This document shows positions 18,642-27,852 of a stretch of 64,000 nucleotides of DNA, in pieces. Source of the DNA: JAGGTJ01 sp964457545. Its GTDB lineage: Bacteria > Desulfobacterota > DSM-4660 > Desulfatiglandales > Desulfatiglandaceae. Location of the stretch: NCBI GenBank assembly GCA_964457545.1, contig CAYWEN010000020.1, forward strand, positions 62,001 through 126,000, in the 5' to 3' direction. Each line of letters opens with the position of its first letter. The stretch's first letter is position 1. Position numbers and translations under genes: made by a program. The notes beneath the pieces are model-generated. The model ran no database searches and was not told where the DNA came from. It saw nothing but the letters and a program-made list of their open reading frames with translations.

Positions 18642-19946
18642 TTATTCCAGGTCTTTGATACCCTGAAAAACAATATCAAACAGTTCTTGTATATTCTCTT
18701 TTTCAAGACAGGAAAAGGCTACTCTGAGGTCTGTATCCCCAAGTGAGATCAGGCCAACACCGTATTTGTCCAACAGATGAAGTCTTAGTGGTTCGGCTTT
18801 CACGGTTTTAAGTTCAAGGCACATGAAATAACCTGAGTTAAATGGATATGGTTTCCATACATCTTGGTACTTTGAATCAGACAGGACTTTTTTTACCTCT
18901 GCTGCCCTATCCTTGAGGATCTGGAATTTGGCCTGTTTTTCCTGTTTGTATCTGTCTGATTTCATGGCCCTGAGAACTATTTCCTGGCTCAGGTGAGATG
19001 CGTTGGAAATGGATCCTCTGACTGCCCCCGCGGTCTTTTTTTCAAGGGCGTTAAAGGCGTTGTTTTCAGAACTGCAGTGCATACCATAGGTGATAAAACC
19101 GACCCTTAGGCCCCATACGTAGTCTTCCTTGGTGGCTCCATCCAGTTTTATTGCAAGCAACCTCGGATCAGAACCGGCCAGTCTGGAAAACAGGGATTCC
19201 TGCATGATATCATCTTCGTAGAACAGGCCAAAGTAGGCGTCGTCTGATATGGTTATGACATTGGTCCCTTTTTGAGCCATGCCGGCAAGAAGATCGACAA
19301 TGATATCTCCCTCTTTTTGTGTGAGCGTATAACCGGTCGGATTGTTAGGGAAGTTGAGAAGAACAATAAGTTTATCTGTCCTTGCTGCCTGGGTTTCAAG
19401 GCATGAGGCAAGGCCTTTCATGTTAAATCCGCCCTGTTCATTGAAAAGAGGATAGGTAACAATCTGTGCGTTTTTCCGTACTGAAAATATCAGGTTATAG
19501 TTACCCCAGAGCTTGTCCGGCAGAATAATAGTGTCTGCCGGATTGATCCACATGTCAGCAACAACACTCAGGCCATGGGTTATGGCATTGGATACAACAG
19601 GAAGACTGACACTCTTCCCTCTGAGGGAAGGGTTTTTATCAAAGAGGGCATTTTGCCAGGCCTTGCGCAGGGGCATAATACCGAAGGATGGTGCATAGGT
19701 CAGGGCTTCTTCAGGTTCAAACCTGTTGATGTTTTCCATTACTGAAGGGAGAAACATTGTCTTTTCTTTTTCTGTGGCCATTCCGATGGTAGCATTGAAT
19801 TTATGTGCCTTTTCTCTTGCTTCGGCACTTTGGGAAAGTATTCCCTTTGGGAAGAAGAGGTTCTTCCCTACATCTGAAAGCATATCATATACATATGAAT
19901 TGGCGGATAATATCTGTTCGTTCAGTTCTTTTGCAATTGGGTTCAT
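18642..19946 (-). CDS. PLP-dependent aminotransferase, class I/II fold
   Basis: The 434-residue protein has the fold-type I aminotransferase core: LTYAPSFGIMPLRKAW, LNFPNNPTGYTLTQ (Asn contacting PLP), ISDDAYFGLFYED (Asp and Tyr), the probable Schiff-base Lys in LDGATKEDYVWGLRVGF, and the C-terminal LRVAFSCLE that carries a carboxylate-binding Arg. The substrate cannot be assigned. GGAGG just before the ATG at 19946 supports the start. It follows the ATPase-OmpA gene by 66 bp. Confidence 0.88.
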   Translation of the reverse strand: MNPIAKELNEQILSANSYVYDMLSDVGKNLFFPKGILSQSAEAREKAHKFNATIGMATEKEKTMFLPSVMENINRFEPEEALTYAPSFGIMPLRKAWQNALFDKNPSLRGKSVSLPVVSNAITHGLSVVADMWINPADTIILPDKLWGNYNLIFSVRKNAQIVTYPLFNEQGGFNMKGLASCLETQAARTDKLIVLLNFPNNPTGYTLTQKEGDIIVDLLAGMAQKGTNVITISDDAYFGLFYEDDIMQESLFSRLAGSDPRLLAIKLDGATKEDYVWGLRVGFITYGMHCSSENNAFNALEKKTAGAVRGSISNASHLSQEIVLRAMKSDRYKQEKQAKFQILKDRAAEVKKVLSDSKYQDVWKPYPFNSGYFMCLELKTVKAEPLRLHLLDKYGVGLISLGDTDLRVAFSCLEKENIQELFDIVFQGIKDLE

Positions 19947-20012
19947 TTATGTCCTCCAGACATTTGTCTTGTTTTTGAAAACCAACGTTTTTCGGTGCCC
20001 TGACTCAGGGTT

Positions 20013-21689
20013 TTACTTTATCTTTATTTCAACGCAGCGATTATATTTCCTTGTTCGTATGTGGTCGGTATTTGTGTCTATTGGCGGAGCCACAATACCT
20101 GTAGACTTGATTCTTGCAGGATTTATCCCTTTGGCTATAAAATAGTTTTTTATGATATCCGCCCGTAATCTTGCAAGCATTTTGTTGTACTTGTAGTTTC
20201 CTGATGAATCAGTGTGCCCGATCAGAAAAGCCTTTTTGTCTGTGGCCTGATTTAAAAAGGCAGCAATTTTGTTCAATGTGATTATGGCCTTATCAGAAAG
20301 ATTGTATGAGTTGAACCTGAAATACACAAAAGATATTTTGTCAGGTGCTGCAATGTCCCTGTTTTCTGATATCTCTCTTTTTGGTTTGGGAGGGGTGTCT
20401 GTTTTTAAGGTATTATCATTCTTTTCAATTGGTTCTGCATTATCGTTCTGAATAACATTGTTGGATTGTTTAACCGCGTCCTTGTTTTTGTCCCCTGTTT
20501 TTTGCTCAACAGCCTCCTTGTTTTCTGTTGCAACAGCAACTGAAACTGTTTTGTCTTTGGGCTGTTGATTTGTCTTGCTGTATGAAGATCCTTCGGCTTT
20601 GTCAGGCAGAGGTGCTTTGACAGAAGCAGCCTTGGTATCAACAGGGAGAATGTTTTCCATGTCTCTGTTTTTTGTGTCTTGTGCCAAAAGTTTTTGTGCC
20701 GACGGTTTATGTGTTGTGGGTAGTTTTATCGGTTTCAGTTCTACCTGTCTGTTTTTATGAAGCAGGGCATCCAAAACAGGTATGTTGATATCATACCGAT
20801 TGAACAAGAGTATGGTCGTTATGACAATCAACAGGGCAGCCAGTAAAAATGAAAAGATTAATGGTCGTACCAGAGATTTTTTGTTGTGAGTTATTTGAAG
20901 CTCTTTTGCACATTCCCTGATAATTGTATCTGTAATTATTTCTTTTTCCTTTGCATACCCTGTGAGCAGGGCATGATCGCATATTACATTGATAAGACGC
21001 GGATATCCTGATGAAAAGGCATATATTTCAGTTATTGCCTTTTTGGTAAAGAGTTCTTTTTCCCTGCCGGCCACCATGAGACGGTGTTTTATATAACTTT
21101 CAACTTCTATCCTGTTAAGATGATCTATATGATAGTTTATGGTTATTCTCTGTCTTAGCGCCCTGTTTTTTTCTCTGAGCAGGATGTCATTAAACTCAGG
21201 CTGTCCTACAAAAAAGATGTTTATCAGTTTTGTGTTCTGTTTTTCTATGTTTGACAAAAGTCGTATCTCTTCAAGTAGTTCATGGCTTAATCTCTGCGCC
21301 TCATCAATTATAATGAGAACTGTTTTTCCCTTATCATAAGATGTTTCAAGAAAGTCTTTCAGGTAAAACAGAAATTCGGCCTTTGTGCTGAATGTCCTGT
21401 TTAATCCAAAGGCATTGGCAATGAAGGCATAAAGATCCATGACATTAAGTCCTGGATCGCTTATATTTGCTACAATAACTTCCTCGCCAAGCATGTTTAC
21501 AAGGGCATTTATAAGGGTTGTCTTGCCTGTTCCAACATCTCCTGTCAAAAGCACAAAACTTTTGTTGTCGATAATTCCGTATTTGAGGGTGGCAAGTGCC
21601 TCCTTATGTTTTTCTCCAAACCATAAAAATTTTGGATCAGTACTTATCTGAAACGGTTTTGTATGTAAATGGTAGTATGAAAGATACAT
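20013..21689 (-). CDS. ExeA-like AAA ATPase fused to a membrane segment and OmpA domain
   Basis: Residues 1-265 are an ExeA/GspA-type ATPase: YYHLHTKPFQISTDPKFLW at the start, Walker A GDVGTGKTT (50-58), Walker B VLIIIDEAQ (123-131), and SGYPRLINVICDHALLTGY as sensor 2. A single transmembrane helix follows (277-296), then a ~150-residue hydrophilic linker rich in Lys, Thr and Asn. The C-terminus (~450-558) is an OmpA-like peptidoglycan-binding domain (IGHTDSSGNYKYN, LARLRADIIKNY). The topology would place the ATPase in the cytoplasm and OmpA in the periplasm. Similar ATPases occur in secretion and exopolysaccharide loci. Confidence 0.9.
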   Translation of the reverse strand: MYLSYYHLHTKPFQISTDPKFLWFGEKHKEALATLKYGIIDNKSFVLLTGDVGTGKTTLINALVNMLGEEVIVANISDPGLNVMDLYAFIANAFGLNRTFSTKAEFLFYLKDFLETSYDKGKTVLIIIDEAQRLSHELLEEIRLLSNIEKQNTKLINIFFVGQPEFNDILLREKNRALRQRITINYHIDHLNRIEVESYIKHRLMVAGREKELFTKKAITEIYAFSSGYPRLINVICDHALLTGYAKEKEIITDTIIRECAKELQITHNKKSLVRPLIFSFLLAALLIVITTILLFNRYDINIPVLDALLHKNRQVELKPIKLPTTHKPSAQKLLAQDTKNRDMENILPVDTKAASVKAPLPDKAEGSSYSKTNQQPKDKTVSVAVATENKEAVEQKTGDKNKDAVKQSNNVIQNDNAEPIEKNDNTLKTDTPPKPKREISENRDIAAPDKISFVYFRFNSYNLSDKAIITLNKIAAFLNQATDKKAFLIGHTDSSGNYKYNKMLARLRADIIKNYFIAKGINPARIKSTGIVAPPIDTNTDHIRTRKYNRCVEIKIK

Positions 21690-21740
21690 GTTTGTATAAT
21701 ATCCCTTAGATTAGAGACCATCCATGAATTCTGGCCCCGG

Positions 21741-21880
21741 AAAGTTTCCGGTCCATAAATGAGAATTCTTGTGCAAGATTACGAGAATCAGGGAATTACA
21801 CGGAGACGTGCTTTGGTGCATTGCACAGGAAATACCGCATATTGACGCACAGATTGCAAAATATTGCCTTTATGGAAGGA
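21741..21880 (-). repeat. Dispersed intergenic repeat family 1, copy F
   Basis: Read on the minus strand, it gives TTGCAATCTGTGCGTCAATA, TGCGGTATTTCCTGTGCAA, ACGTCTCC, and ends with TCATTTATGGACCGGAAACT. This order matches copy E (57530-57704) on the plus strand and in part copy H (46741-46842). It lies between the coiled-coil gene and the ATPase-OmpA gene of the envelope cluster, both transcribed on the minus strand. Confidence 0.6.
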
Positions 21881-22042
21881 AACCCGTTGAATATAGTGTT
21901 TTGCAATGGATCGAATGTTCTTCAGTACACTGGAATCGGACCGTATACAGGAATGATACAGATCTGTTGATAAGTTTTTTTTGATCCTCTTGTGTCATCT
22001 GCCTGTATTTCTTTGTCCGGCATTTGATATAACTAATGGAAA

Positions 22043-23185
22043 TCACAGTTTTGATAGAAACTCCAGTTCTTTTGGCTGGGTGTTTTTTGTCCCTATGGCA
22101 AGGATTTCTATCCTGTTTCCCTTTATCCGGCGATAATAAAGCCTTCCTTTGTATGCAAACGTTACCTCAAGCACCTTTTCCGCTTTTTTCCCTCCAAACA
22201 CCTTTCTTTTTACAGAAACAAGGGAGGGATCCTGGTTCAGCATATAGATAATTTCTTCTGCTTTTATCTTAAGATCATCATCAAGATTGTCGTAACCGTC
22301 CAATGCCCGGCTGTTAATGCGCAGGTTTTTGTAAAGACTTTTGAAGCGTCTTGCCGTTAAAGACTGACGCCTGTTTTTCCCTGTCTTTGTCTGACGTTGT
22401 TCATACTGAAGTATCTTCTGTTTCAGGGCTTCTATTTCTGTTTCCTGTTTTTCCTGCAATGCCTGGTTTTGTTCCAGATCCCTTTCCAGTTGAATGATTT
22501 CCTGAAACAGCTCTTCCTCGTTTCTCGTGCTTTCCTGTTTTATGTGTTTAAGTCTGTCTCGTATATCTTTTGTTTCAGATAAAAGGGCCTCTTTTTCTTT
22601 TTTCAGCCTGTCAAGTTTTTTCTTGTGTGCCCGTTCAAGTTTGGCAAGATATTTTATCTGTTTTGTTCTTTTCCCTTCATCCTTTATTGCCTTTTTTATT
22701 CCTGTTCTGTAGTGGTACAGCAGCAGGAAAAAAGAGATCATGACAAAAGTGACCAAAAGGGCATTTGAAACAAGGGCATTACCCTCAAGCGCCACGTTTA
22801 CATTGAGAACAAGACCTTGTTTCAGTATGCGAAAATTATCGCTTGCAATTTTTTCAGGTTTGTTCAGGGAAGGTAAACTGTGCTGATCAGGAGGAGCGGG
22901 GTATACAAGTTCTCCATCTTTTGTTGTTACAGTAACATTAAGTCTGATTCCTGCCCGTTTTAGAAACGTATGTCTTGCTATGTAGGTATCTATGTTTCTG
23001 CTGACTGCATCTTTTATTGTAATGCTTCCGTCAAGCAGTTGGCCGGTATCTTTTATCATAATGGCCTGAATCTCTTCTTTGTACCTGTATGCAAGATATT
23101 TTTCCAACAGGGATGTGGAGGAAACATATAGCAGTGGCGGCAACAGGATACAGAGCACCAGTATTTTAAATGATAGGTATCTCAT
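22043..23185 (-). CDS. Membrane coiled-coil protein with RelE-like C-terminal domain
   Basis: The 380-residue protein has two transmembrane helices (about 5-25 and 138-157) flanking a ~110-residue sensor-like periplasmic part, then a long Lys/Glu-rich coiled coil (~160-270). The last ~100 residues (FKSLYKNLRINS, INQDP-like MLNQDPSLVSVKRKVFGG, YKGRLYYRRIKGNRIEILAI) resemble RelE/ParE-fold toxins. That similarity is by eye. The start is 6 bp after the TPR lipoprotein gene, so the two form an operon. Function unknown; the layout suggests an envelope-anchored scaffold. Confidence 0.7.
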   Translation of the reverse strand: MRYLSFKILVLCILLPPLLYVSSTSLLEKYLAYRYKEEIQAIMIKDTGQLLDGSITIKDAVSRNIDTYIARHTFLKRAGIRLNVTVTTKDGELVYPAPPDQHSLPSLNKPEKIASDNFRILKQGLVLNVNVALEGNALVSNALLVTFVMISFFLLLYHYRTGIKKAIKDEGKRTKQIKYLAKLERAHKKKLDRLKKEKEALLSETKDIRDRLKHIKQESTRNEEELFQEIIQLERDLEQNQALQEKQETEIEALKQKILQYEQRQTKTGKNRRQSLTARRFKSLYKNLRINSRALDGYDNLDDDLKIKAEEIIYMLNQDPSLVSVKRKVFGGKKAEKVLEVTFAYKGRLYYRRIKGNRIEILAIGTKNTQPKELEFLSKL

Positions 23186-23191
23186 ATTTTT

Positions 23192-25477
23192 CTATATCTG
23201 CAGTTTAGTCAGTATCTTCTCTGCCTCTTTGGCTCCTGGAAAATTCCTGCTTATGGCAAGGGCCTTTTCAAGTTCTTTCCTTGCAGCCTCTTTTTCGCCC
23301 TTTTTGTAAAGTGTCATGCCAAGATGATAATGGACAATAGGGTCTGTTCCAAGTTTTTTAAGGCTTTCCAGGAACTGGGCCTTTGCACTGTCATAAAGGC
23401 CTTTCTTGTAATATATCCATCCCAGGGTATCAGCTATGCTGGGATCATCCGGCAGCTTTTCCTTTGCATCTTGAGCAAGCGCAAGGGCTTTATTCAGATC
23501 TTTATCCTGTTCTGCAAGGAGGAAAGCAAGATTGTTGGCGGCAGGTATGAAATCGGGATTTATATTCAGGGCCGCTCTGTAATGTTTTTCGGAAAGATCG
23601 TATTTATGCTGCATCTCATAGATTGTGCCAAGCAGCATGTTAATATGTACAGATTTAGGCTGTTTTTTAAGAAGTTGTTTATATTGGGCAATCGCCTGAT
23701 CTGTCTTTTTTTCTATAAGATAAATCTTTGCCAGGCCAAGATATGGAGGCAGAAAGTCGGGGTTTTCCCTGATAGCTGTCTCGTAAGCGGTTTCGGCCTC
23801 CCTGTATTTCTTCTGCGCAGTCAGAAGACCTGCCTTGAAGTTATATATAACTGCACGATAGGCGGTAGACAGGTTTTTCTGTGCCAGTTGTCTGTCGCAT
23901 TTTTCAATTGCAGTGTTGATATGTCCCTGTGCAACATGTACAAGCGCCATATTTGTAAATACATCGAGCAGCCTTGGATTTATGGCCTCTGCCTTCTGAA
24001 AGTACTGCATGGCATTGTCATATTTCTTTTGTATCCGGTATAACAGGCCCATGCGAAAATAGCCTTGGGGATTGTCAGGGTAGAGGTCTATGATTTTTTG
24101 AAACGCTGACTGTGCCTCCTTAAACTCAGCTTTTGCCATGCTGGCGTTGCCAAGGATAAGCAGTGCCTCAAGGTTGTTGGGCATAAGTCCCAGAACTTCT
24201 TTGATTGTTTTTTTTGCCATATCAAAGTTGCGTTCCTTAAGGTATATTTCGGATATAAGCAGTTTTGGTCTGATATCTCTCGGGTTAAGTTCAAGGGCCT
24301 TTGCAAATTCTTCCTTGGCCAGATCTGTTTTGCCTTTTTGGGCCTGTGCAAGTCCTTTAAGGTAGTGAGCATAGGGGGAATTGGGCTCATCCTTGATAAG
24401 TTTGTTCAGTAAAAATATTGCATCTGCCGGTTTGTGTCTTTTTATAAGCAGCTCTGCTTTCAGCAACCGTGCCGGTGCGTATTTGGGCCTTGTTTTAAGC
24501 GCCTTTTCTATATATTTGCCTGCAGTTTCAAGGTCTCTGTTTCTGAGAAAGAAGGCGGCCATTGCATTTAATATTCTGATCTCTTCAGGTTTTTTCTGAA
24601 GGGCCCTTTTGTATGTTTCAACGGCCTTGGCCTTGTTGCCTGTTTTTTCATAGAATTCAGCCAGAACAAGATGTGCGTTTATATCTTCCGGATTGGTCTC
24701 TATGGCCTTTAAGTATGCATTTTCTGCCGCCTTTGTGTTATGCTGGCTAAAATACAGATTACCCAGAACAATATAGAGTCCTGCCTTGTCAGGGTGGGCT
24801 GCAATGACCTTTTTCAGTTGTGTTTCTGCTGCCTTTGGCTGCCCTGTTATGACGTAAAACCTGAACAGTTCCATACATGTTCGGATATTGTCAGGATCAA
24901 TGGCTATGGCCTTTTTTAATGTCTCTTCCGCAGCATGAAATCTTTTCTGCTGTATCTGTATACGTGCAAGACCGATATATGCCTCTGTTTTCTTGTTGTT
25001 GATCCTGATTATGTTTCTGAATGTCTTTTCTGCACTATCGGGTTTGTTTGCCCTTATGTCGAGATTTGCCAGGAGCAGGAGGGCATCTGTGTTTGAGGGA
25101 TCATTTTTAAGAACTGTTTCCAGCTCTTTTCGTGCCTTCTGTCCATCCTTGCCAAGAAAATAGAATGTTGCAAGCTTGAGATGTGCATCCACGTTTGAAG
25201 GATCAATCCTTGTGATCTGTGAGTATACCTTGAATGCCTCCCTGATATCTCCTGCCCTGAGACTCGCCTCGCCAAGTTTGATATATGCCTTGATATATTT
25301 GGGGTCTATTTTGATCACATTTTTGTAAGATATGATGGCGCTTTTGTATTTGCCTTTGGAAAAGTATTTGTTTCCCCTTTTCATGTATGATGCCTTTTTT
25401 TCCTGTTCAGAAGAACATGCAACAACAGTGAGGATGGACAAAAGAATAATGATAAATAGATTTTTGAGATGGAACAT
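23192..25477 (-). CDS. Large TPR-repeat lipoprotein
   Basis: The 761-residue protein starts with a signal peptide and lipobox (IILLSILTVVAC, Cys21), which predicts a lipid-anchored envelope protein. Nearly all of the rest is tandem 34-residue TPR units, about twenty, such as YFSKGKYKSAIISYKNVIKI, YFSQHNTKAAENAYLKAIET and YYKKGLYDSAKAQFLESLKK. It recalls the PrsT TPR lipoproteins of PEP-CTERM/exopolysaccharide loci and other outer-membrane assembly scaffolds, but no exosortase gene is seen here. GGAGGTAACC-type ribosome binding precedes the ATG. It heads the envelope operon with the coiled-coil gene. Confidence 0.9.
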   Translation of the reverse strand: MFHLKNLFIIILLSILTVVACSSEQEKKASYMKRGNKYFSKGKYKSAIISYKNVIKIDPKYIKAYIKLGEASLRAGDIREAFKVYSQITRIDPSNVDAHLKLATFYFLGKDGQKARKELETVLKNDPSNTDALLLLANLDIRANKPDSAEKTFRNIIRINNKKTEAYIGLARIQIQQKRFHAAEETLKKAIAIDPDNIRTCMELFRFYVITGQPKAAETQLKKVIAAHPDKAGLYIVLGNLYFSQHNTKAAENAYLKAIETNPEDINAHLVLAEFYEKTGNKAKAVETYKRALQKKPEEIRILNAMAAFFLRNRDLETAGKYIEKALKTRPKYAPARLLKAELLIKRHKPADAIFLLNKLIKDEPNSPYAHYLKGLAQAQKGKTDLAKEEFAKALELNPRDIRPKLLISEIYLKERNFDMAKKTIKEVLGLMPNNLEALLILGNASMAKAEFKEAQSAFQKIIDLYPDNPQGYFRMGLLYRIQKKYDNAMQYFQKAEAINPRLLDVFTNMALVHVAQGHINTAIEKCDRQLAQKNLSTAYRAVIYNFKAGLLTAQKKYREAETAYETAIRENPDFLPPYLGLAKIYLIEKKTDQAIAQYKQLLKKQPKSVHINMLLGTIYEMQHKYDLSEKHYRAALNINPDFIPAANNLAFLLAEQDKDLNKALALAQDAKEKLPDDPSIADTLGWIYYKKGLYDSAKAQFLESLKKLGTDPIVHYHLGMTLYKKGEKEAARKELEKALAISRNFPGAKEAEKILTKLQI

Positions 25478-25870
25478 AAGGGTTACCTCCTATTTGTTTC
25501 GACATATGTGCCGGATAAGGCAGGCAGGCCGATATATACATCCGGGAAATGTGTGTACATCCTGCTCATAATCCTTTGAAAACTATCGGTTATAATTAAA
25601 GGGGGCTTTAGTTTGCCATATTCAGTCAGCATCTTCCCCTTATAGGCACCTGTTACCAGTTTCTGGACAACAAGAACATTTATGCATTTATAGTAACATA
25701 TAAGGTAAAATTCAATATTAGATTTGACAGAGATATAGGGACATGGTTTTAAGAATCTGTAACTGTTCAGGATAATTTCTGGTTTTGCTGTCAGATATAT
25801 GCAAGAAAAGCGGAGAACTCTTTTATGTTGGCTGGGAAACATGAGATAAATCATGTAAAAAATGTGAATA

Positions 25871-25894
25871 AAATTACATAGTGGTATGTAATTT
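25871..25894. promoter_or_regulatory. Perfect palindrome, possible operator
   Basis: AAATTACATA and TATGTAATTT form a 10-bp perfect inverted repeat around GTGG. It lies about 390 bp upstream of the TPR lipoprotein start. The symmetry and AT-rich half sites look like a repressor site, but no cognate regulator is identifiable; it could also be a hairpin. Confidence 0.4.
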
Positions 25895-26243
25895 ACCTTC
25901 CTGTTGGGGCAATAATTATATAAAAACAACAGGCTTGTTTTTTTGTTTTCAATGTTTCAAGCGATCTTTATGTGTAATATATTGAATTTAAAAGTAAAAA
26001 AATAATGTATTTTTTTTGTTGCGTTCTTTTGATGTTTGGTGTCATGTTTGCATAAAATATGCAAATACCGTTTTATACTGCTGACTGTTTGCAAACATAT
26101 CCAGGCCACGGTGGACTCCCGGTTTATTTTGCATGGCAGGTGTTTATGTCCACGGGCTTTTGGTTTCAGAGATATAGAATTGCATGTAGTATAAGATGTT
26201 ACAAACTGTGCAACTGATTTTGCAGATTAACTTATCTGCAAGT

Positions 26244-26335
26244 TGGTGCCCATCCATAAATGGCCGGTTTTTTTACAATCTGCTGGATTTCTTGATCTTG
26301 TAAACTCTAAGATATGGGTTGGAAACCGGATAGTG
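26244..26335 (+). repeat. Dispersed intergenic repeat family 1, copy D
   Basis: GTGCCCATCCATAAATGGCC, TTTTTTTACAATC, GGATTTCTTGATCTTGTAAA and GGTTGGAAACCGG follow the same order as copies B and C. The left half joins GTGCCCATC, which occurs at the far end of copies A and E, directly to the CATAAATG end, as if two elements abut. Confidence 0.55.
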
Positions 26336-26423
26336 ATCAATAAGATCTGTTTATGTATGGAAACTGGTTAGGATAAAACAGGCAAGGTTCGGACTGTTCT
26401 GGTTGATAGAAAGGCAGGATATT

Positions 26424-26675
26424 ATGTCAGGCTCTGAAAAAAACATGTTGATTTTACCTGATAATGGAGGAAGACGTTCGGGCTTTAATCGACGTCAGAT
26501 AATTTATACCGATTACATACCGTGCAGGAGGATAACAAAAGACCGAAGAAGCGGCAGAGATCGTCGGTCAGGTATGGATCGCAGAAAGATTTCTACAGAT
26601 CTTGAGAAACTGAATCTTCCGGAAAGAAGAAGCGGGACGGACCGCAGAAAGGCATTTCGGGCCTCAATCCTGTGA
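26424..26675 (+). CDS. Small Arg-rich protein with RRSG-x-DRR repeats
   Basis: The 83-residue protein contains repeated motifs: GGRRSGFNRR, DRRSGRDRRSGMDRRK and ERRSGTDRRK. Short proteins and tails with this repeat are common in Desulfobacterota and Geobacter-like bacteria, and their function is unknown. The many Arg residues suggest RNA, polyphosphate or membrane-lipid contact. ATG 26424 follows AGGCAGGA and was preferred over a TTG at 26403. It stands convergent to the split sigma-54 regulator. Confidence 0.65.
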   Translation: MSGSEKNMLILPDNGGRRSGFNRRQIIYTDYIPCRRITKDRRSGRDRRSGMDRRKISTDLEKLNLPERRSGTDRRKAFRASIL

Positions 26676-26826
26676 TGTGTTACTGTTTCTTGTCTGGTTA
26701 GGGTTGGTTTGCCTCCTCTTCAGCCTGCCGTACACGTGGTCCCACTGTATGGAAGCCGGTTGAAAATCCCGAGTCAAGTTAGGTGAGTTGGCAGATTGAA
26801 AGAGATATTGTAAAGGGCAATTCAGT

Positions 26827-27852
26827 CTATGTTTTTTTCTTTCTTATATTCAGTTCATTCATTCTTGTCAGTAGTGTTTTATAGCTTACCTCAAGTATCT
26901 TGCTTGCCTTTGTACGGTTCCATCCTATTGTTTCCAGTACATGGGTTATTACCTCTTTTTCCACTTTTTCCAGTGTCTTTTTCCTTATCTTTTTTAAAGA
27001 AAACATGGAAAGGTCAGTCTGGTCCGCAAGTGTTGTCCCGAGTATTATCTCAATAAGGGATTTTTCTCTTTGATTTGACAGTTCTTTGCCTGTCTCCTGT
27101 TTTACCTCTTCTATGAACTTGTCAATCTTGTCTCCGGGTTTTCCAAGGACAAAAAAACGTTTTAGGACATTCTGCAGTTCTCTGACATTTCCTGGCCAGT
27201 CATATGCCTGCAGTTTTTTTATGAACATATCATCAATCTCAAAGATCTTATTGTTAAACAGGGGCGAATATTGTCTGGCATAATATTCGACAAGAGGAGG
27301 GATATCATCCGGTCTTTCACGAAGTGGCGGTATATGTATGTTTATGGTATTCAGCCGATAATAAAGGTCTTCTCGGAAGCTGCCTTTTTTTATCTTGCCT
27401 TTCAGATCATTGTTTGTTGCGGCAATTATCCATACATCCACGGACTTGTCCTGCTCAGATCCAAGGCTTGAAAACTCTCCGCTTTGAAGAACACGCAGGA
27501 GTTTTGACTGCAGGATTAAGGGCAAATCGCCTACTTCATCGAGAAACAGCAAACCCCTATGGGCCAGTTCAAATTTTCCTTTTCTTTTACGTTCTGCTCC
27601 TGTAAAAGCTCCTTTTTCATGACCAAACAGTTCGCTTTCCAGAAGGCCTTCCGGCATTGCTGCGCAGTTTACCTTTACAAAAGGCTTGCCATTTCTCGGA
27701 GATGCCTGATATAGGTGTAAGGTAACAATTTCTTTGCCAACCCCGCTTTCTCCGGTAATCAGCACATTTAACCCTGTTGGAGCAATATGCTGAATCAGCT
27801 CCTTTACCCTCTGCATGCTTTTACTGATACCTATTAATTCCGGTCCCTGCAT
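26827..27852 (-). CDS. Sigma-54 activator: AAA+ and Fis-HTH domains without receiver
   Basis: The 341-residue protein begins directly with the AAA+ domain (Walker A GESGVGKE at 34-41; GAFTGA at 81-86; LPLILQSKLLRVLQSGEFS; RLNTINIHIPPLRERPDDI) and ends in a Fis-type helix-turn-helix (IGWNRTKASKILEVSYKTLL). The receiver that would normally precede is encoded in a separate, overlapping gene in the +1 frame (27821-28303). It should activate sigma-54 promoters. Split genes or a single-base frameshift near an A6 run are both possible. Confidence 0.9.
   Translation of the reverse strand: MQGPELIGISKSMQRVKELIQHIAPTGLNVLITGESGVGKEIVTLHLYQASPRNGKPFVKVNCAAMPEGLLESELFGHEKGAFTGAERKRKGKFELAHRGLLFLDEVGDLPLILQSKLLRVLQSGEFSSLGSEQDKSVDVWIIAATNNDLKGKIKKGSFREDLYYRLNTINIHIPPLRERPDDIPPLVEYYARQYSPLFNNKIFEIDDMFIKKLQAYDWPGNVRELQNVLKRFFVLGKPGDKIDKFIEEVKQETGKELSNQREKSLIEIILGTTLADQTDLSMFSLKKIRKKTLEKVEKEVITHVLETIGWNRTKASKILEVSYKTLLTRMNELNIRKKKT

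Larger units (their letters stand above)
25478..26423. other. Long AT-rich intergenic region
   Basis: About 950 bp separate the minus-strand TPR operon from the plus-strand Arg-rich gene, so divergent promoters must lie here. It holds a perfect palindrome (25871-25894), very AT-rich sequence around 25920-26050, and repeat copy D (26244-26335). A 148-codon minus-strand frame at 25483-25929 has poor protein character and is not called. Confidence 0.4.

Noticed and set aside
25483..25929. 148-codon minus-strand frame upstream of the TPR gene
   Set aside because: Composition is rich in Ile, Tyr, Cys and Phe as expected from AT-rich non-coding DNA; no ribosome-binding site or motif.
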